From Portulaca oleracea (Eukaryota; Streptophyta; Magnoliopsida; Caryophyllales; Portulacaceae): DNA of 64,000 nt. The translations under genes and the position numbers were made by a program. Below are positions 1 through 12,286 of this stretch, in pieces (within the stretch, counting starts at the first letter, position 1; each line of letters opens with the position of its first letter). The stretch is taken from the NCBI GenBank assembly GCA_029582165.1, contig CM055872.1, forward strand, positions 3,131,582 through 3,195,581, written 5' to 3'. The notes beneath the pieces were generated by a model. That model was given only the letters and a program-made list of their open reading frames with translations, ran no database searches and had not been told where the DNA came from.

Positions 1-1
1 C

Positions 2-2194
2 ATACCAACTTCAAATATATTGGTTGGTTCATGCATAAGTCATGCAAATACCATGAAGCATTGCCGAACAGATGCTTCGAATGCATGGAGGACTTCTGCT
101 TGGATTCGGATCCCATACCCTTTGCAGTGGGGCATCCCGATCTTCCACTTCAGGACTTCTATTATCATGATCATCGTGTCGTTGGTTTCCTCAGTGGATT
201 CAGTAAGTATCTGAGAACAAAACATCAATATACATTTATGGGATTTCTGTATTTACCATCCTTTTGGTTTTCAACCTCAATTTTCGCCGTTTCATTTCCC
301 GTGTTAACTTTTACCACCCCTAGTTTAGAAGATTGTATTATTCTCCCATGGTTTTTAACGTGTAATAAATGCACAGATTGGGACTTACTACTCAGCATCA
401 GTGCGAATCAACTCAAAGCCTCCAACTCCGGGAATTGTGACCCGAGGAATTGGGATGGAAGGTTTCTGCAGTTTACTGGCTGGTCTTTGGGGCACTGGAA
501 CTGGATCGACAACCCTAACAGAGAATGCACATACAATCAACATAACTAAGGTTGCAAACCGCAGAGGATTGCAGCTTGGGGCTGTCCTCCTAATCTTCTT
601 CTCCTTTATTGGTATGTAGAGCTTATTATATCTGCTATTTGCTTGTTTCAAAAATATCGACCTTTTCCTGAGATACTCTAGAAGAAACTAGAAAGACAAC
701 AACTTTCCGCGTGGGTCATGCTTATACGGGATCTAGCGATGCACATTGCATTTGCATACATATGCAAGACTAGTTTACTTTGCACCTTCTCCCAAAGCCT
801 CTAGTAACTTAATCAGTTAATCGAGATGGTACATTCGTCAATGGTTGATACTCCATTGCCAGTAATTCCTCTTAGAAAAAGCATGTGAATAATGCATGTT
901 AAGTTATATCGCCTATTTGCTCCGTAATTGACATTCCAAAAAGGCACAACTCCCGCATGAATCTTCAATCACCGGCTACCAATGACATACAAAAAAGCTT
1001 CACTTGTGCGTTTGGTTGGTCAAAAACCCTGGGGAAATGGTCAATTTTCTGAGGTTGACTTATTTTCCCCATGTTTGGACGGGAGGCCCACAGATTCCTA
1101 CATTTTCCTAGGGAAAGTTTCCCTATAGGGGTGCTAAGGGAAGTTTTTTCGGGGGGAAATCTTTCCCATGGGAAACTTCCCTTGGAAAATTTTCCTGAGG
1201 TTCCTATCAAATGCTCCCTTATATCAAAATATATGTCTTTCCCAGACTTTCTGATACAGGCCATATTTTGTGTATTTGTATTGTAACACAGGAAAAGTGG
1301 GCGGTCTTCTCGCTTCGATTCCACCAGCATTGGCTGCTGCAGTGTTGTGCTTCATTTGGGCTCTTACTATGGCTCTTGGCCTACTAAATTTGCAGTACAC
1401 TCAAGCATCCAGTTTCAGAAACATGGGAATCGTTGGCGTTTCCTTGTTTCTTGGTTTATCAATCCCTGCATATTTTCAGCAGTTCGATCCTCAGACCAAC
1501 CTGATATTGCCCAGTTATTTGGTTCCTTATGCAGCAGCATCAAGCGGTCCTGTTCGCTCTGGGAACTTGCAAGTATGTTTTTACTTCTATTTTTTATGGT
1601 CGCTATTTGTGAGGAACTCTGATATTGACCATTTTTTTTCCATGTACTAGCACAATATACTTCTCATTTGTGTTGCCCAAACCTGAACTTTAGGCCTGTT
1701 CAAATTTGTGTGACCCGGAATAAACCCAAAGAAAACAATTAGGCATCGACATCAGTTTTCATCCAATGTCCAATTTGTCAAGACCCGAAACAATGTGAAC
1801 CCGGATTTTTCACAACCCTAGGCACATTGTTCTCATTGAAATCTTTCCTGTTGTAGATATTTTTCCCTTGCATGTAACTATGTTTGCCTCTATACTCCTA
1901 TGTGCTTCTATCACCATGGAACCGCTGAACCTGATGTCCCTTGTTTGTTTGCTTTTGACATAAACCCAACAGCTCGATTTCGCGGTGAACGGTTTTTTGT
2001 CAATGAACATGGTCGTCACCTTCTTCATAGCATTTTTGCTCGACAACACAGTCCCAGGCACCAAGCAAGAACGAGGGGTGCTCAAGTGGTCAACGTCCGA
2101 AGAACTGGCCAACGATCCTTCCTCAGAAGCTAACTACCGGTTGCCGGGGGGCGTCAGAACCATATGTTGTTGGGCTAAGTGTCTCGGTGTATGA
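2..2194 (+). CDS. Nucleobase-ascorbate transporter, NAT12-like, 3' part (5' end outside window)
   Basis: Multi-pass membrane permease of the NAT/NCS2 family; members move purines, uracil or ascorbate, but the substrate of the plant NAT11/12 branch is not settled. Visible exons are 2-202, 377-611, 1292-1572 and 1973-2194 (stop TGA 2192-2194), with GT-AG introns and consistent phases. Conserved stretches read in order: MKHCRTDASNAWRTSAWIRI, PYPLQWGIPIFHFRTSIIM, GLWGTGTGSTTLTENAHTIN, SLFLGLSIPAYFQQF, then FLLDNTVPGTKQERGV near the C-terminus. The block GTGTGSTTLTEN lies in the family's signature region. I matched it to Arabidopsis NAT12 from memory because MKHCRTD, PSSNIL-like and VDS spacing fit better than for NAT1-8. 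NAT12-type proteins carry a long hydrophilic N-terminus, which would lie upstream. The final residues (CCWAKCLGV) are cysteine-containing. No frameshift is seen in the visible part. Intron 2 carries a small transposon-like insert. Confidence 0.9.
1006..1218. mobile_element. Small inverted-repeat element in NAT intron 2
   Basis: The left end GTGCGTTTGGTTGG resembles the reverse complement of the right end (GGGAGCATTTGATAGG). The interior is unusual for this intron: GC-richer, with runs such as TTTTCCCC, TTTCCCAT and GGGGGGAAA. Ends beginning with GCGTTTGGTTGG are common in PIF/Harbinger- and hAT-type MITEs of plants. No clear target-site duplication is visible, so class and limits are uncertain. 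Confidence 0.45.
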
Positions 2195-2739
2195 GTGAAC
2201 CCTTTGGAAGGAACATCCATTCGATGAAAATGCACAGCTTAATCAAATTAAGGTTATAATCAGCCAGTTTTGGGGTAGCGAGAATTTTGAATTCTATGAT
2301 ATGTATGGCTTTTAGGAGAGTGAGAGTAGAAAACTATACATAGGAAAGCAGGTATTAAGAAGGTATACAGCGTGATTGCATATTATATTGCATTCATAGT
2401 GAATGTATGAATCAAGGTTTATTGCTAGAGGGCTGTGTAAGAATTAAACCTACAAATCAATGAAATATCCAATTTTATCGACTTACTATGCGGTTGGTTC
2501 TTCAGCAGGACAATGTTTCATGGGAAAAGATTTAAATTTGAAAATATGGAAAAGTTTGTAGGAAAATTCATTTGAAATGTCCAAACTATCTTACATATAT
2601 TAATTTACAAAATAGTTTTTAGCAGTATTTTCAGAAATAAAGTTATAAAAACTTTCCATTTCGGATGGGAGAAAACACTTTCTCAACTTTAAAGTCCAAG
2701 TATTAACCAGTAAACTAAACTGTGACATGTAAACAACAA
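2195..2739. other. NAT 3' UTR and spacer, nothing further recognised
   Basis: AT-rich sequence directly after the NAT stop, likely holding the 3' UTR and poly(A) site. I see no coding or repeat signal. A short ORF on the minus strand running over the tRNA is a shadow. Confidence 0.5.
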
Positions 2740-2812
2740 GGGAGTGTAGCTCGTATGGTAGAGCGCTCGCTTCGCATGCGAGAGGCACGGGGTTCGATTC
2801 CCCGCACCTCCA
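2740..2812 (+). tRNA. tRNA-Ala (anticodon CGC)
   Basis: A 73-nt cloverleaf. The D arm is GCTC...GAGC (2749-2752 with 2761-2764). The anticodon stem is CTCGC/GCGAG around loop TTCGCAT (2771-2777), giving anticodon CGC, which reads Ala codon GCG. The T arm is CGGGG-TTCGATT-CCCCG. The G3:U70 pair that marks alanine tRNAs is present (2742 with 2809) and the discriminator is A2812. Internal A and B boxes look normal (GGTTCGATTC at 2791-2800). Upstream CAACAA and a downstream run of six T (2816-2821) fit plant Pol III initiation and termination. Oddity: acceptor position 4:69 reads A:C (2743/2808), a mismatch. There is no intron. Confidence 0.95.
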
Positions 2813-4700
2813 AAATTTTTTCATTTTCCCTGTTCTAATTCTTATAACTTTATTGGGCTTAACAGTAGCGTGGGCTGCTGGATTATTAGACGAGTGGATT
2901 CTGTTAGTCCCCTGGCCCAAATCTGTTCCAACTTCCTCTTCTATTGTCTGGTTGGATGATATTCCATGAATCTTGTTAACCTTCCATTAGCATTAATGTT
3001 CAATTTTACACATTTCTTTCTTTTCATATCCTTTTTTTATTTTATTTTTAGTGCAAGAAAGCTTCAGCAGGTAATAATAGTAATACAATAAAATTATAGT
3101 TTGAACAAAGGAGTAGGATCAGGCACAAGATTTTCCGTATGGAAAAATCTCAGCTCTAATGACTAGATTAAGACTTCATCGTCTATTTTTTGTGACGAAG
3201 TACTAAGTGGGCGGGACAGGGTTGTGCCCCCTTAGTCTCTTTTGTGTAACTAATATTTGAATATACGGTCTAAAAGACATATAGAGCTAAGTTGAGTTTC
3301 AGTATAATGGGCTCTATTAAATATTGAACTTAATCTATGACCCGCTCGAGATTATATATAACTTCACCATTCATCATTCTTAGGTACAATCTTGAAAATG
3401 AATTGTGGGTGAGAGATGTTGTTCGTAATGATACGATGATCTTTAATCATACATTTTAAAAAAATACAAGTTTTTGAAAGGCTAATAGATATATAAGACA
3501 CTCATTTCTCTTTTTGTAAAGAAAAAATACTCGCTAGTGAAATTAACATTTTCATTACAAATTGGATTACTTGTGTACTTTATCTATCTTTATAGAATCT
3601 AAAGCGGGAAGAGAAATTGAAATCAATTCATGTTGACAAAATTTTATCCTAACTTGTGGACTCAAATAATAAAATGTGATTATATATATTTTTATTTGAA
3701 GTTTGACATATTGAATTAATTGAAATTCGGAAATATTTTTGTTTTTCGAGTTTGATATAGTTTTTGACATGTTCATCCGGTAAAAATGTACAGGACTATT
3801 CATTGGTTCAAAACCGAACCGAAAAACGAATAAGACCTAAAATCAAAAGTGAAAAATGAATAAATTTAGCTGAACCGAACCATATAAACCGATAAATTGA
3901 TAAACCGAATAAGAATCGAATACTTTTGAACTTCATGTCCATACTTCCGTTATTGCTGGGCATTACATACTGCTATATTAGCCTACTACTCACAGTCTTT
4001 CTGCCTAAACTAAATAAGAAACGAATGAGAACCCTATTCAATTTTTTCGGTTTTCCAATTCAAAACAGAACTATGCACCACCATAAAAATGTGAACATCA
4101 ACCATTAAGCAAATTTTGACATAAATTAATTGCATAAAATTCATTTAACCCAAATTCAAATTCTTGACATCACTCTTGAATTGAGAACGGGGTTTTAAAA
4201 AATCAATAACGACGAGCAATTCCCTTCAATTGGGCAAAGTCGTTGCATAGGATTCGTAAAATCACCCAGCTTTGAAATTACCGCTAGAAGCCGAGAACAA
4301 TAATTACTTTTAACTCCCTTTTTAAATTTTAAACTTAAGCTGGAATTAAAGAAAGGTTAAACACTGACAGTATAGGTTGAATGAAATCATAAATGTGTCG
4401 AGTGAATCGGCTATAAAGATTGCACGTGGGTCCACCGGATTTATCTCCACACGCATATTCAGAGGCGGTCAAAAGATGCCGCTGCGCACGTGCCTCTTGG
4501 TCAAAGGTCAAAAGCCAAACGGCCCTATTTTGAGGAGGAGCAAATTATATTACCCTTTCTTTTCTCATTTGTCCCTAATTATTTATCTCTAAATTTACTT
4601 CAAAATTTAAAAAATAGTAAAAGGTTTATATATGCTAAAAATGTCTTTGAAATATCATTAGAGTAAAAAGTTAATTTATTAGAAATAGAATGGATATTTA
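2813..4700. other. AT-rich intergenic DNA
   Basis: No gene is supported. About 3800-3920 is a low-complexity stretch with repeated AACCGAA-like words, a common plant repeat flavour; similar words recur near 46250-46340. All ORFs here are short and lack codon character. Confidence 0.5.
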
Positions 4701-4944
4701 AGGTAATGTTCTTTTCTGCGATATGATGTGGTGTAATTGTGGCGAATTGTGGTGTAATTGTGGCGGGTTATTGGTATGTGGGGTAGGTGAGGGGAGAGAA
4801 TGTAAAAAGTAGAGGAGAAAAGTGATGAGAGATAAAAGTGAGGAGAGAAAAAAGTAATGATTTGTGGTAAAGTGTGGTGGGTTGTGGCAAATTGCGGTAT
4901 GTTATGGCACCGCAGTTTGCTAACCACATAAAAGAACCAGGCCT
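4701..4944. mobile_element. MITE-like element, family T (TIR AGGCC..GTTCTTTT), copy 1
   Basis: 244 bp. Left end AGGTAATGTTCTTTT mirrors right end AAAAGAACCAGGCCT. The interior is full of GTGG/GTGTGG words and contains GAGAGAATGTAAAAAGTAGAGG. The same layout appears at 35570-35841 and 45558-45844, and degraded at about 12570-12850 and 35150-35370. No coding capacity. A target-site duplication could not be read, so the superfamily is open. Confidence 0.7.
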
Positions 4945-6618
4945 AAAATTGTTGGAATTGCATAAACTAAAATAGGTAATTTAACAAATAAAAAGGAGTG
5001 TTAAAGTTAGCTAATTTGACAAATAAAAAAATGACATGGTAATAATTAGGTATTTTCTCTTCAACTTATTTATTTATTTAAAATAAATAATGTATAATTT
5101 AGTTTAGAAAGAAGTTTGTAAAAATGTTTCTCCAATTAATATATGGATACATAAATTTAGAATAAAATTATGTATAAAATGATCGAGAAAAGGGGTATAG
5201 AGATGGTATATAAACAATAGATTTATTCATTTTGACAAGATTAAGGTTGTGGATCAAGAGTCCAATATACTTTTCTTAAAACTATTTAATTTTTATATTG
5301 TCAATATTCAGAGAGATAAGCTTACCTTATATTAATATTAAGAAAGAACTTGTTTCTAACTTAATTAACTCAAACATTACTGTAGTCTATTCAAAATAGA
5401 TGACGTGGGATTATAATGACGCAAATGGCTTGAGAATCGTTATAGGGGAACCTTTCTAGGCTTAGTTGAGATCGATATCGTTTATAATAAAATTGACCAC
5501 ATACTATATTAGATCGAAATATAGACGCTAGAATCAAAGGCCACGTGGTAAACTATACATGATTAACCATCAATTACTCATATCAAACTAGTTGTTGGGA
5601 ATTAATACACGTATATCACATATTTCACACAACCCATGTCAGAGTAACACGACTCATGCCGAGTGACACAACCCATATTAAATTGAGCATATTCTGCTTT
5701 TTCTTGACCTCTGGATACTAAATCACCAATACAACCTGTATTGTATTGTACTTATGTTTGTGACAGTCAATATGAACATGTTTATATTCATATTGACCAT
5801 TAAACTTGTCGTAAATGTTTGCAACATACTTATTACCCTCTTATATTTTTGAAATAATCTCAATAAAAAAAATTCACAAAAGCTTCATAATAAGTTAACC
5901 ATCTAAATTCATGATAAGTCAAACAAACTTCAGTATAAATTTAGTTCAGTTGGTGAAATTAATGATAAGATCAAGAAACATGCTCCTGTTAATTTTTTCA
6001 CCGTTTATAATATCAATATTTGACAAATTATATTTTCTGCAGATATTACAACATTATATTATGCTATATACAATAATAATAGTTTTCTACAATACCTCAT
6101 CGTATACATTATAAAAAATAATGATTAAAAACTTTAAAAAGTGTAATTCATAGGAATTTCAAATTATTTGAAAAATAAAAAGGAGGGATAAATATAATAA
6201 TTACTATTATTAATTACACGAGTGAACTAAAGTACTCTCTGGACTCTGCAGTCTGGAGTCTGCCAATGCAAATTATAATTATTTCTACAGAAAAATATAA
6301 TTATTGCATATAAAAAGCAAATTACAATAATTAGCTCAAGATATCCTCAATCATGAGACTCCACGCTACGCACTCATTCGTACTCTTTGGTTTCCTAAGC
6401 TATTTCTGTTTATACTTTTATCATACTAAGCTATTAGTTAAATTGAATTCAAAGTAAATCAACTATAAATTAAGCATTGAAGATTAGATTTATATGAGAG
6501 CATGTTCAATTCTCTTCAATTTTGTTTTTCTTAAAAAAATAAAATTCAGATTGAATAAGTTTTGAAAAAATAAACCTATTATTATTTGCAAGGTAATATA
6601 TACATATATATATATATA
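4945..6618. other. AT-rich intergenic DNA, no recognised feature
   Basis: Mostly A+T with no ORF of coding character. I see no terminal repeats that pair up. Position 5911 starts a short chance ORF. Confidence 0.5.
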
Positions 6619-7156
6619 GGGATTTTGGATTCTGATAATCCCTACTATCACAAATTGTATGGCAATAATCCCTACTATCATTTTGAATTCTGGTGGTCAA
6701 AAAAAAAAATAAAAATCGTATTGTAGTGGGACAAAATCGAGTGTATACGCTAAATATCATAGATTTTGTGTTGCATTTGATTCAAAACTTTGTATAACAC
6801 TTTACCACGATTTTTAATGAATTTACAACATTTCTCCCAATTTTTTTCAAATTTTTTCAAATTTTTATGATTTTTTCAATTTTATTCCTTTTAAAAAATC
6901 ATAATAATTGCTCAGAATCTCAAAAAAATAATTTAAAAAATGTTTTAGTAACTACACTTCGTTACCTATCTAGGGGTAGGAACCAAAAAAACAAAAACAA
7001 TATGGGGTAGGCATGGAAAAGATAAAAAGAATGTGGTGATGGATTTGGTACCACTACAATACAATTTTATTTTTTTTTGGACCACCAAAATCCAAAATGA
7101 TAGTAGGAATTATTGTCATACAATTTGTGATAGTGGGGATTATTAGAATCCAATTT

Positions 7157-7159
<3 letters not shown>
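6619..7159. mobile_element. Long-TIR foldback element, family F, copy 1
   Basis: About 541 bp with imperfect inverted arms of about 95 bp (6619-6715 and 7067-7159). Both arms carry the words TGATAGTAGG, CATACAATTTGTGATAG and GGTGGTCCAAA or its partner, in opposite orientation. It sits inside a TA microsatellite, so the duplication at its ends cannot be read. Related copies are at 35877-36330 and 43988-44483. The shape suits a non-autonomous Mutator- or foldback-type element. No ORF. Confidence 0.8.

Positions 7160-7209
<50 letters not shown>
7160..7209. repeat. (AT)n microsatellite
   Basis: About 50 bp of alternating A and T directly at the right end of the foldback element; the left end also abuts TA repeats. 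The element probably inserted into a pre-existing TA tract. Confidence 0.95.
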
Positions 7210-7210
<1 letters not shown>

Positions 7211-7420
7211 TTACAAAATTTAAAATAAATTCATAATACCTATACTTAAAGAAAATGTCACAACTCACAACCTGCGTACGTATTTACACATAATATCAAT
7301 TAGACCATCCAGATTTTCTAGTTTTATAAATACCAAATACTGATATAATTAATTGATAGTTTGAGAATTGAAGTAATAGCTAACTAACTAGGCTTATAAA
7401 CTTAACTTTTACTTAAGACA

Positions 7421-7860
7421 TGCAATTGGTTGCTATTAGAAAATTATTTTATTTTCTGATTATATTTAGGCCAATTTCCTAATTGTAGTAGCATTCTAAA
7501 ATCTAATTGTATTTGGAGTGGAAGTCATATCATATCTATAAGATGTTTATCCCTATAAATAGAGGCGTTTATTCACCCTGTAAGACGTGACAGATGTGAA
7601 AGCCTTCGAAATTCCTCGTGAGGGAAGTACAATGTTATTTCACATCTTCACCTAACTTATCTCTATGTTGTAAGAGTATATGAGTGATTAAAATCTACCT
7701 CTTGTAATATCTCATTTTCTACCAAGTAAAATTATTGTCTCCCCATATATCTTTGCTCTTGACTCTCTATTATTTTCCCCAATATCCATAATCATCATAA
7801 ATTTCTTTCTACTGCATATATTGCTCTATTTTATATCCTAATAACTGGCAACAAATTTGA
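7421..7860 (+). mobile_element. Possible solo LTR (Copia-like), limits uncertain
   Basis: The stretch has LTR-like promoter content: CCCTATAAATAGAGGCG at about 7551, followed by TTTGTAA/TGTAAGA-type words, then a long T-rich tail. This is the usual look of a plant Copia LTR with its own TATA box. I could not fix TG...CA ends or a 5-bp duplication and no internal retrotransposon coding is nearby. It could equally be an unrelated promoter-like fragment. Confidence 0.35.
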
Positions 7861-8620
7861 ATCTAATCCTAACATATATAATATAATATAATATTACAAA
7901 ACTCAGTAACATAGTGCCAATATAAAGTCAAATTAACCTATTGAAGAATGAGAATTGAAGCAGTGGTACCCAGTTTCCTTCTATTTTATAATTAGTATCC
8001 GAAATCCACTTAAATGACGCTTACTAAAAACAGGTGAATAAGTACGTTCCTAATCCTACCATTGTTTTTTTCCTCAAATTAAAATGATATTTGTGACACA
8101 CGAGTTGATCAATTAACTTAATTAAAGACATATTGGTCACACAATTAAGGGGCTAATTAAGTAGATTAGTTAATATTTGAAGGGCATGCATATATGCACT
8201 ATGGGTGATGATAAGTGTCTTGCTCCAAGACATAGTTTATATGTCTTCTCCCTAATGAAATCAATACTTATTATCGTTTTTAACCCCATTTTTTTTACAA
8301 ATACTATTAATTATCAATTATAAGAAGCTTGGAATGTGTTGGCTACGCCAACAACTAAAATTGACACCCTAACGAATGAACCCCATTCGTTGGGCATATT
8401 TTAGACGTTTTTTTGTAAATTTTAAAAAATATCGATAAATGTGTGATTTTATACAATTAATATATATTATTATAGTTATAGAAGTTAATCATGTAACTTT
8501 TTTCCAATTTAATTTACAAATATATAGATTTTCTATAGTGACAAGACACATAATATGTGTCTTCCACATTGTAAGATGATAGCCCCACGTGTGAGCTCAC
8601 ATGCCGTTCAAACTAAACGT
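7861..8620. other. AT-rich intergenic DNA, no recognised feature
   Basis: No coding signal and no paired terminal repeats were seen. Confidence 0.45.
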
Positions 8621-8621
8621 T

Positions 8622-8658
8622 AGGTTTAGGGTTAGGGCTAGGGTTAGGGTAGGCAGGC
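8622..8658. repeat. Short interstitial telomere-like stretch
   Basis: Reads GTTTAGGGTTAGGGCTAGGG then TTAGGGTAGG: four to five imperfect copies of a TTAGGG/TTTAGGG unit. The plant telomere unit is TTTAGGG, so this is a degenerate interstitial telomere-like motif, too short to claim a chromosome-fusion scar. Confidence 0.7.
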
Positions 8659-8820
8659 ATGTAGGTTTAGGACGTCCTAATAATATGACTCAAATTAGCA
8701 ATTAGGTCCAACTTATAATTTTAAAAAAGGAGAGACAAAGATTGGCTTTGATACGGAAATTAAGTTGTTCTAATAATTATGGTTTTTTTTTGTAATTAAT
8801 ATGACTCAAATTAGCAATTA

Positions 8821-9070
8821 CTACCTCCGTCGCATATTGTTTGTTTATCCAATTATATTTAAAAGTCCAATGGTTATGGGAAATGGGGTGAAAAATGTGT
8901 AATGTACTAAAATTGCTCTTACTTTTCTCATATGAAGAAAAATAAAATAGAAATAAAAGAGTATTTATTAGGGGTATAATAGGAATTGCAATCATTGGAA
9001 TTATAAAATGGACAAACATTTTGGGACAAGGGAGTTAGGTAGATGGACAAACAATTTGGGACGGAGGTAG
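8821..9070. mobile_element. Stowaway MITE with TA duplication and nearby empty site
   Basis: 250 bp. Left end CTACCTCCGTCGCATATTG and right end CAATTTGGGACGGAGGTAG are inverted copies; the insertion is flanked by TA (8819-8820 and 9071-9072). TIR CTACCTCCGTC and a TA duplication define Stowaway/Tc1-mariner MITEs. The flanking sequence occurs uninterrupted at 8682-8717, acting as an empty site. No ORF. Confidence 0.92.
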
Positions 9071-9457
9071 TAGGTCCAACTTTGGTTTCATTGTTAATTT
9101 TTTGGACCCTAAAGTTTGGCGTCAAACTTTATGATTAAGGTTAAAATTGATATTAAAGTTATAGTATATCTCTCTTATTTATGTCGGAGCTACCTAGACC
9201 CCTAAATACCTTTTGTAATTACAACTTCAATATCAGTTTTAACCTTATTCTTAAAGTTTGCCGTCAATCGGGATAGAAATTCAAACATAGAAAGAAAAAA
9301 AAGAGAACGGAACTTTAAGGTTCTTTATTTATTCAGTCTATAAACTTTAAAGTCCAAAATATTAACATTGAAAACCAAAGGTTCAAAAATTTAATAACCC
9401 TCTATTTCGGGGTTCAAAATGCAAATTAACAATCCCACAATTTCTTTTCCAATCAAT

Positions 9458-9461
<4 letters not shown>

Positions 9462-9507
<46 letters not shown>
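9462..9507. repeat. (AT)n microsatellite
   Basis: Perfect alternating A and T of about 46 bp. It creates fake Tyr-Ile ORFs on both strands. Confidence 0.95.
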
Positions 9508-9509
<2 letters not shown>

Positions 9510-10327
9510 TGAGGCCATGTGGAAGACCAATTACATTCATTCTCGAACTCCATTTGATGCAACTTGTGCGCAACTTGACCCAAGACACAAATATTAAGTC
9601 ATTGATTGATGAGAGTATTATAGCATGGTCCTAAATGCAATATTTTTACTAGCATTGTATTGTATTAAACGTACTTTTTTTTTCTTCATATGATGAAATC
9701 ACGATCATATACTTATCCATATGATCAACAATATTGCTATAGTATATTAGTAAAGGGTTTTCAATTTGTAATATATATATATATATATAGAAGTATGTAT
9801 TGTTTGAGAAATGCACTTAATAATGTGTCGTCCTTCTAATTTATCCAATTTATTTTCATTTTTATATTGAAAAATCATATTTAAAACTTCAAATATTCGA
9901 ATGAATACTCGATCTATATCTATAAAGGGAACCTTATTTGTTCTTACTTTTAAACTCTCTTGGACCCCTACATTATCAAATCATGATATATATATGTTTC
10001 CATTCAGAAATTCGTATGTAATATTTTACATGAGGCTACCGAATAGTATACTACACAGTTTAACTTAGATATATTGTTCAATTCCCATGTAAAATCTAGA
10101 CCTAATTAGAATGTGGGTACGTAAAGCAATAGAAATAATCCAACAACTCCACATAGGCCTAAATGGAGTCATACTAGCTATTAGCTTAGCTGCTGTTATT
10201 AGAACAAAATCTTTCCACACCTACTATATCAAAGACCCAAACAAACCTTGAATAATAAATTAATAAACACCATAAAGCCTCCAATTATTACATACATTCT
10301 ACAGTATTAATTTTCAAATATAAATAT

Positions 10328-10744
10328 GGACAATGATATACAATGCCACATCTTGACTCAAAATGGTTAATAATCATTTTGAATTGCTCATATTTCACAT
10401 TTTTGTAAATTTTAATAATATTTTCTCTAATAATTATATATATTTATCATTTACAAGAGTGCAGCACTTATTAAACAGGTCAAAAAATATAAATAATAAC
10501 CTAATTTTATCAATCATAGTAGAATATACATATTTTATACATAGTTTTATATTTATGAAAAAATATAAATAAATAATTATTTATTTATTGTTTATAATTA
10601 AATTGTATTAACCCTCAAAGTAATGAAGCATACCTTTATAATGATTTAAATATATATATATATATTTACAGTTAAATTTATAAGCGATTTAAATGAAATA
10701 AAAGATGATTATTAACCATCTTATATCAAGATGTTTATCATTTT
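10328..10744. mobile_element. Dispersed inverted-repeat element, family A, copy 1
   Basis: About 417 bp. The left arm has CATCTTGACTCAAAATGG then TTAATAATCATTTTG; the right arm has GATTATTAACCATC and ATATCAAGATGTT, its inverse. The interior carries CCCTCAAAGTAATGAAG and ATGAAAAAATATAAATAA. Copies with the same ends lie at 41555-41946 and 55734-56106. Non-coding. Superfamily unknown because no clear duplication is visible. Confidence 0.75.
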
Positions 10745-10769
10745 TACATAATTAAGGCATTATTCTTTT

Positions 10770-10930
10770 GTCAGGTTAAACCTAACTATCCTAACTTATC
10801 CTAATTTAACACAATTTTCCAAAAAAGCATACACACTAAAAACACAATTCTCCAAAAAAAAATTCTAACTTATCCTAACTTAACTATCTAACTTGAAAAT
10901 AACTCATCCAAAGAACATGAAATCTACCTA
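10770..10930. repeat. Module B, found beside family A here and at 56105-56275
   Basis: The sequence begins TGTCAGGTTAAACC and ends ACTTGAAAATAACTCATCC-AAGAACATGA; the same start, end and several middle words (AACACAATT, TCCTAACTTA) recur after the third family-A copy. The second family-A copy lacks it. It may be part of a larger element or a neighbour that was co-duplicated. Confidence 0.65.
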
Positions 10931-12286
10931 TTTACGTCAACACTATCCTAGTCCCTGTTGAGAGATTTCGAGAAGAAAAGGCTTAAATGTGAATCAAATT
11001 CACTGTCTTTAAGGAATTATTTGCCCTCTATCACTCAGATGCTCGCTAGATCAGCAAATATTCCTCCAGGATTAATCAAGCCTTGTGAAAACTCAGTTGA
11101 GCAAAATCTGAGAATTCCCTGTTATCTCTGTGAATTAATAACGTAAAGGAAGAGGGAGAAAGAGAGAGTGGTTGTCAACAGTTTCACAGATAATATGTAT
11201 AAAACTGCTTCCTATTATCCAGGAAACAGATTTCTGGATAATTAATTATTTATTTAAATTAAATCAAATAAATAATAAAACAAAAACTGTATAAAAGCCG
11301 ACAATCGACACACGAGCGCACATGTGTGCATAGTAGCCCAATAGCTAATTATAAGCCCAAGTAATACTATCACTTATAAACTAGTAAAAAGTCTCTTCCA
11401 CTACCAATATGAGACTTTTCACCTTTCACTCTCTTTAATATCAAATAACAAAACTATCAACAGTCCCTAATCTCAACAATTTTTTTTTTCTTTTTCTAAA
11501 GATATATTTGCAATTTGGCAAATAATGTAACCTTCACATGGCAAAGTATAAAGTATGATTATTAATCACTGCATAATTTAAATTTATGTATGGATAAGTT
11601 TATAATGACATCATTATATTCTGTAGAGTATTTATGTAGTGGCAAACCGCAAGGGCATCGAATCTGAGTGAGTTACGTGTACCTGTGTGAAGGTCCAAAT
11701 TTCATTAATTAATTAAGGTATGATTGGTTATTAAAGATTCCAGCATTCACAATGTAGGAAAGCAAGAAAATATATAAGATGGATATAAACGTACACGTAG
11801 CATAGGATTCTGTAATTGTAGGATTTAGATTTATAGATAAGATTATATGAATGAATGTACGTCCTAATTAGGACAACATAGACGTGCAAACCTTGAATTT
11901 TCTCCTTCTTTAGCACATGTCCTTTGACATGTATCTTTTGCCTTTCTCTACTTATTATAATAAATTTATTATTTATAGATATTAACTTGAATCAATTGAC
12001 AAGTGATCATGATCAATAGATTTAATATTGATGGGTGTTATTGATGATTGTTAACTATTAATCTATTTTGACTATATATTGTTTATGAATGTTTATATAA
12101 GGAAGATACGTTGGTAGTACTTTATAGATTCAATGATACAAATATATGATGGAGTAGTGTCAGTATGTATTTTTGGATTCAATGCTAAAAAGTTTGTGTT
12201 TTTGATTGTTGATTATTGATCGATATGTATTAGTTTTGATCGTGTGTTACCTTCATTTTTTAGATTGATCTTAAGCCGAATATGCC
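10931..12286. other. AT-rich intergenic DNA, no recognised feature
   Basis: No gene or paired repeat was recognised. Confidence 0.45.

Noticed and set aside
2600..2920. 106-codon minus-strand ORF with CGESNPVPLACEASALPYEL
   Set aside because: It is the antisense translation of the tRNA-Ala; this peptide is a well-known false protein in annotations.
8622..8658. Chromosome-fusion scar from telomere repeats
   Set aside because: Only four to five degenerate units; far too short to support a fusion.
9383..9634. Two ORFs with Tyr-Ile repeats
   Set aside because: Produced by the (AT)n microsatellite on either strand.
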